A program made the position numbers and the translations under genes. Of a stretch of DNA of 17,670 nucleotides, positions 9,315 to 17,670 are shown in pieces (the first letter of the stretch is position 1; each line of letters starts with the position of its first letter). Source of the DNA: Liolophura sinensis (lineage: Eukaryota > Mollusca > Polyplacophora > Chitonida > Chitonidae); the NCBI RefSeq assembly GCF_032854445.1, contig NW_027018529.1, positions 1-17,670 of the forward strand, in the 5' to 3' direction. The notes below the pieces were generated by a model. The model was not told the origin of the DNA and did no database searches. It saw only the letters and a program-made list of their open reading frames with translations.

Positions 9315-9862
9315 ATGTCAAAATCACGTGCCCAGCAACGGCTCTTACTCCATGGAAACCAAGGAAATTTCCAATTTTTCAACACCTGGAGATGCCTGAC
9401 CCAATTGCGCATCTTTTGGCACCTTATTGATGTGGGTCAGTGTTCAATTGTACTTTTTACAGCAGACTGTATCAAGTACCTTGTGGTTTTTATATAAAAA
9501 TGGTGTGGTTTTTCTACATGTAGATAAAGAGATTAAGTTTATCTTCGACTTAGAAGTAAGACATTTGCTGGGTGAGTTAAATGGGCTTGGCCCAAAGATT
9601 TGACATCTTCTGGGCTACCGAAGGGCACATAACTTATAATCAAAAGTTGAATATAGTAATGACCAGTCGCGATGGTACATAGTACATGTAGCCGATTTCA
9701 ATTAGCAAAAGGACCAGGCAAAAATCCAAAAGTAAAAAAAATGCTCCAATCGTGCTGGTAAGAGGCTAATCCGACGTATTTTCTGACGAGAAATCGAATG
9801 GTGCAAACCGCGTTGCTCTCCGACCAATACTTTTGGCTGTAGCCACAATTGAATCATCATTT
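9315..9862. repeat. Satellite unit 18 (alpha)
   Basis: 548 bp. A=C B=C C=G D=G..A E=A F=G G=T H=AA I=C..C J=C, with the same 8-A run at H as unit 9. Confidence 0.95.
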
Positions 9863-10410
9863 ATGTCAAAATCACGTGCCCAGCAACGGCTCTTACTCCA
9901 TGGAAACCAAGGAAATTTGCAATTTTTCAACACCTGGAGATGCCTGACCCAATTGCGCATCTTTTGGCACCTTATTGATGTGGGTCAGTGTTCAATTCTA
10001 CTTTTTACAGCAGACTGTATCAAGTACCTTGTGGTTTTTATATAAAAATGGTGTGGTTTTTCTACATGTAGATAAAGAGATTAAGTTTATCTTCGACTTA
10101 GAAGTAAGACATTTGCTGGGTGAGTTAAATGGGCTTGGCCCAAAGATTTGACATCTTCTGGGCTACCGAAGGGCACATAACTTATAATCAAAAGTTGAAT
10201 ATAGTAATGACCAGTCGCGATTGTACATAGTACATGTAGCCGATTTCAATTAGCAAAAGGACCAGGCAAAAATCCAAAAGTGGAAAAAATGTTCCAATGC
10301 TGCTGGTAAGAGGCTAATCCGACGTATTTTCTGACGAGAAATCGAATGGTGCAAACCGCGTTGCTCTCCGACCAATACTTTTGGCTGTAGCCACAATTGA
10401 ATCATCATTT
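9863..10410. repeat. Satellite unit 19 (beta)
   Basis: 548 bp. A=G B=C C=G D=G..A E=A F=T G=T H=GG I=C..C J=C. Carries CAATTCTACT in place of CAATTGTACT, a change shared only with units 23 and 33. Confidence 0.95.
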
Positions 10411-10958
10411 ATGTCAAAATCACGTGCCCAGCAACGGCTCTTACTCCATGGAAACCAAGGAAATTTGCAATTTTTCAACAGCTGGAGATGCCTGACCCAA
10501 TTGCGCATCTTTTGGCACCTTATTGATGTGGGTCAGTGTTCAATTGTACTTTTTACAGCAGACTGAATCAAGTACCTTGTGTTTTTTATATAAAAATGGT
10601 GTGGTTTTTCTACATGTAGATAAAGACATTGAGTTTATCTTCGACTTAGAAGTAAGACATTTGCTGGGTGAGTTAAATGGGCTTGGCCCAAAGATTTGAC
10701 GTCTTCTGGGCTACCGAAGGGCACATAACTTATAATCAAAAGTTGAATATAGTAATGACCAGTCGCGATTGTACATAGTACATGTAGCCGATTTCAATTA
10801 GCAAAAGGACCAGGCAAAAATCCAAAAGTAAAAAAAATGCTCCAATCGTGCTGGTAAGAGGCTAATCCGACGTATTTTGTGACGAGAAATCGAATGGTGC
10901 AAACCGCGTTGCTCTCCGACCAATACTTTTGGCTGTAGCCACAATTGAATCATCATTT
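10411..10958. repeat. Satellite unit 20 (gamma)
   Basis: 548 bp. A=G B=G C=T D=C..G E=G F=T G=T H=AA I=C..C J=G. Private GACTGAATC. Confidence 0.95.
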
Positions 10959-11506
10959 ATGTCAAAATCACGTGCCCAGCAACGGCTCTTACTCCATGGA
11001 AACCAAGGAAATTTGCAATTTTTCAACAGCTGGAGATGCCTGACCCAATTGCGCATCTTTTGGCACCTTATTGATGTGGGTCAGTGTTCAATTGTACTTT
11101 TTACAGCAGACTGTATCAAGTACCTTGTGGTTTTTTATATAAAAATGGTGTGGTTTTTCTACATGTAGATAAAGAGATTAGTTTATCTTCGACTTAGAAG
11201 TAAGACATTTGCTGGGTGAGTTAAATGGGCTTGGCCCAAAGATTTGACGTCTTCTGGGCTACCGAAGGGCACATAACTTATAATCAAAAGTTGAATATAG
11301 TAATGACCAGTCGCGATTGTACATAGTACATGTAGCCGATTTCAATTAGCAAAAGGACCAGGCAAAAATCCAAAAGTGGAAAAAATGTTCCAATGCTGCT
11401 GGTAAGAGGCTAATCCGACGTATTTTGTGACGAGAAATCGAATGGTGCAAACCGCGTTGCTCTCCGACCAATACTTTTGGCTGTAGCCACAATTGAATCA
11501 TCATTT
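10959..11506. repeat. Satellite unit 21 (delta)
   Basis: 548 bp. A=G B=G C=G D=G..A-type E=G F=T G=T H=GG I=C..C J=G. One extra T before the TATA palindrome is offset by one missing A in GAGATTAGTTT. Confidence 0.95.
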
Positions 11507-12055
11507 ATGTCAAAATCACGTGCCCAGCAACGGCTCTTACTCCATGGAAACCAAGGAAATTTCCAATTTTTCAACACCTGGAGATGCCTGACCCAATTGC
11601 GCATCTTTTGGCACCTTATTGATGTGGGTCAGTGTTCAATTGTACTTTTTACAGCAGACTGTATCAAGTACCTTGTGGTTTTTTATATAAAAATGGTGTG
11701 GTTTTTCTACATGTAGATAAAGAGATTAAGTTTATCTTCGACTTAGAAGTAAGACATTTGCTGGGTGAGTTAAATGGGCTTGGCCCAAAGATTTGACATC
11801 TTCTGGGCTACCGAAGGGCACATAACTTATAATCAAAAGTTGAATATAGTAATGACCAGTCGCGATTGTACATAGTACATGTAGCCGATTTCAATTAGCA
11901 AAAGGACCAGGCAAAAATCCAAAAGTGGAAAAAATGTTCCAATGCTGCTGGTAAGAGGCTAATCCGACGTATTTTGTGACGAGAAATCGAATGGTGCAAA
12001 CCGCGTTGCTCTCCGACCAATACTTTTGGCTGTAGCCACAATTGAATCATCATGT
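11507..12055. repeat. Satellite unit 22
   Basis: 549 bp. A=C B=C C=G D=G..A E=A F=T G=T H=GG I=C..C J=G. Matches unit 13 through site E, then departs. The same extra T before the TATA palindrome as unit 21 suggests local exchange. Ends CATCATGTATG instead of CATCATTTATG. Confidence 0.95.
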
Positions 12056-12601
12056 ATGTCAAAATCACGTGCCAGCAACGGCTCTTACTCCATGGAAACC
12101 AAGGAAATTTGCAATTTTTCAACAGCTGGAGATGCTGACCCAATTGCGCATCTTTTGGCACCTTATTGATGTGGGTCAGTGTTCAATTCTACTTTTTACA
12201 GCAGACTGTATCAAGTACCTTGTGTTTTTATATATAAAATGGTGTGGTTTTTCTACATGTAGATAAAGACATTGAGTTTATCTTCGACTTAGAAGTAAGA
12301 CATTTGCTGGGTGAGTTAAATGGGCTTGGCCCAAAGATTTGACGTCTTCTGGGCTACCGAAGGGCACATAACTTATAATCAAAAGTTGAATATAGTAATG
12401 ACCAGTCGCGATTGTACATAGTACATGTAGCCGATTTCAATTAGCAAAAGGACCAGGCAAAAATCCAAAAGTGGAAAAAATGTTCCAATGCTGCTGGTAA
12501 GAGGCTAATCCGACGTATTTTGTGACGAGAAATCGAATGGTGCAAACCGCGTTGCTCTCCGACCAATACTTTTGGCTGTAGCCACAATTGAATCATCATT
12601 T
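12056..12601. repeat. Satellite unit 23
   Basis: 546 bp. A=G B=G C=T D=C..G E=G F=T G=T H=GG I=C..C J=G. Loses one C at GTGCCAGC and one at GATGCTGAC. TATA region altered to TTTTTATATATAAAATGG. CAATTCTACT form. Confidence 0.95.
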
Positions 12602-13149
12602 ATGTCAAAATCACGTGCCCAGCAACGGCTCTTACTCCATGGAAACAAGGAAATTTGCAATTTTTCAACAGCTGGAGATGCCTGACCCAATTGCGCATCT
12701 TTTGGCACCTTATTGATGTGGGTCAGTGTTCAATTGTACTTTTTACAGCAGACTGTATCAAGTACCTTGTGTTTTTTATATAAAAATGGTGTGGTTTTTC
12801 TACATGTAGATAAAGACATTGAGTTTATCTTCGACTTAGAAGTAAGACATTTGCTGGGTGAGTTAAATGGGCTTGGCCCAAAGATTTGACGTCTTCTGGG
12901 CTACCGAAGGGCACATAACTTATAATCAAAAGTTGAATATAGTAATGACCAGTCGCGATTGTACATAGTACATGTAGCCGATTTCAATTAGCAAAAGGAC
13001 CAGGCAAAAATCCAAAAGTGGAAAAAATGTTCCAATGCTGCTGGTAAGAGGCTAATCCGACGTATTTTGTGACGAGGAAATCGAATGGTGCAAACCGCGT
13101 TGCTCTCCGACCAATACTTTTGGCTGTAGCCACAATTGAATCATCATTT
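12602..13149. repeat. Satellite unit 24
   Basis: 548 bp by compensating indels (C lost in GGAAACAAGG, G gained in GACGAGGAAA). A=G B=G C=T D=C..G E=G F=T G=T H=GG I=C..C J=G. Units 23-25 form a run of one type. Confidence 0.95.
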
Positions 13150-13697
13150 ATGTCAAAATCACGTGCCCAGCAACGGCTCTTACTCCATGGAAACCAAGGA
13201 AATTTGAAATTTTTCAACAGCTGGAGATGCCTGACCCAATTGCGCATCTTTTGGCACCTTATTGATGTGGGTCAGTGTTCAATTGTACTTTTTACAGCAG
13301 ACTGTATCAAGTACCTTGTGTTTTTTATATAAAAATGGTGTGGGTTTTCTACATGTAGATAAAGACATTGAGTTTTATCTTCGACTTAGAAGTAAGACAT
13401 TTGCTGGGTGAGTTAAATGGGCTTGGCCCAAAGATTTGACGTCTTCTGGGCTACCGAAGGGCACATAACTTATAATCAAAAGTTGAATATAGTAATGACC
13501 AGTCGCGATTGTACATAGTACATGTAGCCGATTTCAATTAGCAAAAGGACCAGGCAAAAATTCAAAAGTGGAAAAATGTTCCAATGCTGCTGGTAAGAGG
13601 CTAATCCGACGTATTTTGTGACGAGAAATCGAATGGTGCAAACCGCGTTGCTCTCCGACCAATACTTTTGGCTGTAGCCACAATTGAATCATCATTT
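13150..13697. repeat. Satellite unit 25
   Basis: 548 bp with compensating indels (extra T in GAGTTTTATC, one A fewer in GTGGAAAAATG). A=G (as TTTGAAATT) B=G C=T D=C..G E=G F=T G=T H=GG I=C..C J=G. Also GTGTGGGTTTTC and AAAAATTCAAAAG. Confidence 0.95.
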
Positions 13698-14244
13698 ATG
13701 TCAAAATCACGTGCCCAGCAACGGCTCTTACTCCATGGAAACCAAGGAAATTTGCAATTTTTCAACACCTGGAGATGCCTGACCCAATTGCGCATCTTTT
13801 GGCACCTTATTGATGTGGGTCAGTGTTCAATTGTACTTTTTACAGCAGACTGTATCAAGTACCTTGTGTTTTTTATATAAAAATGGTGTGGTTTTTCTAC
13901 ATGTAGATAAAGACATTGAGTTTATCTTCGACTTAGAAGTAAGACATTTGCTGGGTGAGTTAAATGGGCTTGGCCCAAAGATTTGACGTCTTCTGGGCTA
14001 CCGAAGGGCACATAACTTATAATCAAAAGTTGAATATAGTAATGACCAGTCGCGATTGTACATAGTACATGTAGCCGATTTCAATTAGCAAAAGGACCAG
14101 ACAAAAATCCAAAGTAAAAAAAATGCTCCAATCGTGCTGGTAAGAGGCTAATCCGACGTATTTTGTGACGAGAAATCGAATGGTGCAAACCGCGTTGCTC
14201 TCCGACCAATACTTTTGGCTGTAGCCACAATTGAATCATCATTT
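13698..14244. repeat. Satellite unit 26
   Basis: 547 bp. A=G B=C C=T D=C..G E=G F=T G=T H=AA I=C..C J=G. Private CCAGACAAAAATCC, and one A lost in CCAAAGTAAAA. Confidence 0.95.
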
Positions 14245-14791
14245 ATGTCAAAATCACGTGCCCAGCAACGGCTCTTACTCCATGGAAACCAAGGAAATTT
14301 GCAATTTTTCAACAGCTGGAGATGCCTGACCCAATTGCGCATCTTTTGGCACCTTATTGATGTGGGTCAGTGTTCAATTGTACTTTTTACAGCAGACTGT
14401 ATCAAGTACCTTGTGGTTTTATATAAAAATGGTGTGGTTTTTCTACATGTAGATAAAGAGATTAAGTTTATCTTCGACTTAGAAGTAAGACATTTGCTGG
14501 GTGAGTTAAATGGGCTTGGCCCAAAGATTTGACATCTTCTGGGCTACCGAAGGGCACATAACTTATAATCAAAAGTTGAATATAGTAATGACGAGTCGCG
14601 ATGGTACATAGTACATGTAGCCGATTTCAATTAGCAAAAGGACCAGGCAAAAATCCAAAAGTAAAAAAAATGCTCTAATCGTGCTGGTAAGAGGCTAATC
14701 CGACGTATTTTCCGACGAGAAATCGAATGGTGCAAACCGCGTTGCTCTCCGACCAATACTTTTGGCTGTAGCCACAATTGAATCATCATTT
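14245..14791. repeat. Satellite unit 27 (alpha-like right half)
   Basis: 547 bp. A=G B=G C=G D=G..A E=A F=G G=T H=AA I=C..C J=C (as TTTTCCGACG). Right half of alpha type joined to a delta-like left half. Private GACGAGTCGC and CTCTAATCG; one T fewer before the TATA palindrome. Confidence 0.95.
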
Positions 14792-15339
14792 ATGTCAAAA
14801 TCACGTGCCCAGCAACGGCTCTTACTCCATGGAAACCAAGGAAATTTCCAATTTTTCAACAGCTGGAGATGCCTGACCCAATTGCGCATCTTTTGGCAAC
14901 CTTATTGATGTGGGTCAGTGTTCAATTGTACTTTTTACAGCAGACTGTATCAAGTACCTTGTGTTTTTTATATAAAAATGGTGTGGTTTTTCTACATGTA
15001 GATAAAGAGATTAAGTTTATCTTCGACTTAGAAGTAAGACATTTGCTGGGTGAGTTAAATGGGCTTGGCCAAAGATTTGACGTCTTCTGGGCTACCGAAG
15101 GGCACATAACTTATAATCAAAAGTTGAATAGAGTAATGACCAGTCGCGATTGTACATAGTACATGTAGCCGATTTCAATTAGCAAAAGGACCAGGCAAAA
15201 ATCCAAAAGTAAAAAAAATGCTCCAATCGTGCTGGTAAGAGGCTAATCCGACGTATTTTGTGACGAGAAATCGAATGGTGCAAACCGCGTTGCTCTCCGA
15301 CCAATACTTTTGGCTGTAGCCACAATTGAATCATCATTT
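14792..15339. repeat. Satellite unit 28 (C/D recombinant)
   Basis: 548 bp with compensating indels (extra A in GGCAACCTT, GGCCAAAG). A=C B=G C=T D=G..A E=G F=T G=T H=AA I=C..C J=G. With unit 2, the only other break of the C-D association, and in the opposite direction. Private GAATAGAGTAATG. Confidence 0.95.
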
Positions 15340-15887
15340 ATGTCAAAATCACGTGCCCAGCAACGGCTCTTACTCCATGGAAACCAAGGAAATTTGCAAT
15401 TTTTCAACAGCTGGAGATGCCTGACCCAATTGCGCATCTTTTGGCACCTTATTGATGTGGGTCAGTGTTCAATTGTACTTTTTACAGCAGACTGTATCAA
15501 GTACCTTGTGGTTTTTATATAAAAATGGTGTGGTTTTTCTACATGTAGATAAAGAGATTAAGTTTATCTTCGACTTAGAAGTAAGACATTTGCTGGGTGA
15601 GTTAAATGGGCTTGGGCCAAAGATTTGACATCTTCTGGGCTACCGAAGGGCACATAAACTTATAATCAAAAGTTGAATATAGTAATGACCAGTCGCGATT
15701 GTACATAGTACATGTAGCCGATTTCAATGAGCAAAAGGACCAGGCAAAAATCCAAAAGTGGAAAAAATGTTCCAATGCTGCTGGTAAGAGGCTAATCCGA
15801 GTATTTTGTGACGAGAAATCGAATGGTGCAAACCGCGTTGCTCTCCGACCAATACTTTTGGCTGTAGCCACAATTGAATCATCATTT
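15340..15887. repeat. Satellite unit 29
   Basis: 548 bp. A=G B=G C=G D=G..A E=A F=T G=G H=GG J=G. Extra A in CATAAACTT, one C lost in CTAATCCGAGTATT, and GGGCCAAAG in place of GGCCCAAAG. Confidence 0.95.
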
Positions 15888-16433
15888 ATGTCAAAATCAC
15901 GTGCCCAGCAACGGCTCTTACTCCATGGAAACCAAGGAAATTTCCAATTTTTCAACACCTGGAGATGCCTGACCCAATTGCGCATCTTTTGGCACCTTAT
16001 TGATGTGGGTCAGTGTTCAATTGTACTTTTTACAGCAGACTGTATCAAGTACCTTGTGGTTTTATATAAAATGGTGTGGTTTTTCTACATGTAGATAAAG
16101 AGATTAAGTTTATCTTCGACTTAGAAGTAAGACATTTGCTGGGTGAGTTAAATGGGCTTGGCCCAAAGATTTGACATCTTCTGGGCTACCGAAGGGCACA
16201 TAACTTATAATCAAAAGTTGAATATAGTAATGACCAGTCGCGATTGTACATAGTACATGTAGCCGATTTCAATTAGCAAAAGGACCAGGCAAAAATCCAA
16301 AAGTGGAAAAAATGTTCCAATGCTGCTGGTAAGAGGCTAATCCGACGTATTTTCTGACGAGAAATCGAATGGTGCAAACCGCGTTGCTCTCCGACCAATA
16401 CTTTTGGCTGTAGCCACAATTGAATCATCATTT
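15888..16433. repeat. Satellite unit 30
   Basis: 546 bp. A=C B=C C=G D=G..A E=A F=T G=T H=GG I=C..C J=C. The TATA region is shortened on both sides (GGTTTTATATAAAATGG), keeping the palindrome symmetric. Confidence 0.95.
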
Positions 16434-16982
16434 ATGTCAAAATCACGTGCCCAGCAACGGCTCTTACTCCATGGAAACCAAGGAAAATTTGCAATTTTTC
16501 AACAGCTGGAGATGCCTGACCCAATTGCGCATCTTTTGGCACCTTATTGATGTGGGTCAGTGTTCAATTGTACTTTTTACAGCAGACTGTATCAAGTACC
16601 TTGTGTTTTTTATATAAAACTGGTGTGGTTTTTCTACATGTAGATAAAGACATTGAGTTTATCTTCGACTTAGAAGTAAGACATTTGCTGGGTGAGTTAA
16701 ATGGGCTTGGCCCAAAGATTTGACATCTTCTGGGCTACCGAAGGGCACATAACTTATAATCAAAAGTTGAATATAGTAATGACCAGTCGCGATTGTACAT
16801 AGTACATGTAGCCGATTTCAATTAGCAAAGGGACCAGGCAAAAATCCAAAAGTGGAAAAAATGTTCCAATGCTGCTGGTAAGAGGCTAATCCGACGTATT
16901 TTGTGACGAGAAATCGAATGGTGCAAACCGCGTTGCTCTCCGACCAATACTTTTGGCTGTAGCCACAATTGAATCATCATTT
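16434..16982. repeat. Satellite unit 31
   Basis: 549 bp. A=G (GGAAAATTTGC, one extra A) B=G C=T D=C..G E=A F=T G=T H=GG I=C..C J=G. Private TATAAAACTGG and GCAAAGGGACC. Confidence 0.95.
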
Positions 16983-17528
16983 ATGTCAAAATCACGTGCC
17001 CAGCAACGGCTCTTACTCCATGGAAACCAAGGAAATTTCCAATTTTTCAACACCTGGAGATGCCTGACCCAATTGCGCATCTTTTGGCACCTTATTGATG
17101 TGGGTCAGTGTTCAATTGTACTTTTTACAGCAGACTGTATCAAGTACCTTGTGGTTTTTATATAAAAATGGTGTGGTTTTTCTACATGTAGATAAAGAGA
17201 TTAAGTTTATCTTCGACTTAGAAGTAAGACATTTGCTGGGTGAGTTAAATGGGCTTGGCCCAAGATTTGACATCTTCTGGGCTACCGAAGGGCACATAAC
17301 TTATAATCAAAAGTTGAATATAGTAATGACCAGTCGCGATTGTACATAGTACATGTAGCCGATTTCAATGAGCAAAAGACCAGGCAAAAATCCAAAAGTG
17401 GAAAAAATGTTCCAATGCTGCTGGTAAGAGGCTAATCCGACGTATTTTGTGACGAGAAATCGAATGGTGCAAACCGCGTTGCTCTCCGACCAATACTTTT
17501 GGCTGTAGCCACAATTGAATCATCATTT
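16983..17528. repeat. Satellite unit 32
   Basis: 546 bp. A=C B=C C=G D=G..A E=A F=T G=G H=GG I=C..C J=G. Two 1-bp losses: GGCCCAAGATTT and GCAAAAGACC. Confidence 0.95.
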
Positions 17529-17670
17529 ATGTCAAAATCACGTGCCAGCAACGGCTCTTACTCCATGGAAACCAAGGAAATTTCCAATTTTTCAACAGCT
17601 GGAGATGCCTGACCCAATTGCGCATCTTTTGGCACCTTATTGATGTGGGTCAGTGTTCAATTCTACTTTT
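17529..17670. repeat. Satellite unit 33, partial (cut by the window edge)
   Basis: First 142 bp of a unit. A=C B=G; a C lost at GTGCCAGC and the CAATTCTACT form, both also in unit 23. The array therefore continues beyond the window. Confidence 0.95.

Larger units (their letters stand above)
8219..11506. repeat. Segmental copy 2: units 16-21, matching units 7-12
   Basis: This is the partner of 3288-6575. Private changes since the split include CAATTCTACT in unit 19, GACTGAATC in unit 20, and one inserted T plus one deleted A in unit 21. Sequence immediately before it (unit 15 versus unit 6) does not share states, so the left end of the duplication lies near the 15/16 junction. Which copy is ancestral cannot be decided from the window. 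Confidence 0.8.
9315..11506. repeat. Four-unit higher-order block 3
   Basis: Units 18-21, 2,192 bp. All four roles match block 1 at all ten diagnostic sites, so it is closer to block 1 than to its neighbour block 2. It is separated from block 2 by unit 17, which, like unit 8 before block 1, carries the rare I=G..T form. Confidence 0.75.
1..17670. repeat. Tandem satellite array, ~548-bp unit, 32 full copies plus one partial
   Basis: The same block recurs head to tail from the first to the last base. Unit starts were placed at the recurring ATGTCAAAATCACG landmark; spacing is 546-549 bp (mean about 547.7). Diagnostic sites, as offsets in the unit: A +57 (C/G), B +71 (G/C), C +172 (T/G), D +217 and +221 (C..G or G..A), E +291 (A/G), F +360 (T/G), G +389 (T/G), H +420-438 (five linked changes, called GG or AA), I +452 and +458 (C..C or G..T), J +469 (G/C). 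The unit length is not a multiple of three and all six frames contain stops, so this is not a repeat-protein gene. No array edge, transposase, reverse transcriptase, tRNA, 5S rRNA or snRNA sequence was recognised. A nuclear satellite is the best reading; the family and species are not identified. Confidence 0.97.

Noticed and set aside
15602-16094. The longest open frames in the window (131 residues plus strand at 15699-16094, 127 residues minus strand at 15602-15985)
   Set aside because: They come from private 1-bp indels and the G=G change in units 29-30, which merge shorter frames. Other units have stops at the same places.
1-17670. CRISPR array
   Set aside because: The repeats are about 548 bp and directly abutting, with no short repeats alternating with unique spacers.
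1-17670. Transposon or Helitron-derived array
   Set aside because: No terminal inverted repeats, target-site duplications, transposase or reverse-transcriptase coding sequence were seen. The array edges, where such evidence might lie, are outside the window.

Overview
The whole window is one uninterrupted tandem array of a single satellite-type repeat of about 548 bp. There are 32 complete units (numbered 1-32 here) and a 142-bp partial unit 33 at the right edge. All units are head to tail on the same strand. Neither end of the array lies in the window, and no unique flanking sequence, gene, RNA gene or mobile element is visible. The unit start used here (an ATGTCAAAATCACG landmark) is arbitrary. 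This layout is typical of nuclear satellite DNA in a eukaryote, probably heterochromatic, centromeric or subtelomeric. Nothing supports a bacterial or phage source. I do not recognise the repeat family and cannot name the species.

Units are almost identical. They differ mainly at ten diagnostic sites, lettered A-J (offsets are given in the array entry), plus scattered private substitutions and 1-bp indels. The states at these sites show higher-order structure. A four-unit block (roles alpha-beta-gamma-delta, about 2,192 bp) occurs three times: 4384-6575, 6576-8766 and 9315-11506. One extra unit (8767-9314) separates blocks two and three. The tract of units 7-12 (3288-6575) recurs as units 16-21 (8219-11506), displaced by about 4,931 bp, or nine units. 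Outside 4384-11506 the order of variants is less regular and private indels are more frequent.

The site patterns record how the array evolved. Sites A and B, 14 bp apart, occur in all four combinations. Sites C and D, 45-49 bp apart, agree in 30 of 32 units. Five substitutions at site H always change together. This fits unequal exchange combined with short-tract gene conversion.

Each unit also carries conserved short motifs: a 14-bp perfect palindrome containing TATATAAAA, the 10-bp palindrome CTACATGTAG, an imperfect palindrome around TGTACATAGTAC, a TGGCT/AGCCA mini-hairpin and a cluster of A-tracts. They could bind proteins or bend DNA, but the sequence does not prove a function. The short open frames that recur in every unit are by-products of the repetition and are not annotated as genes.
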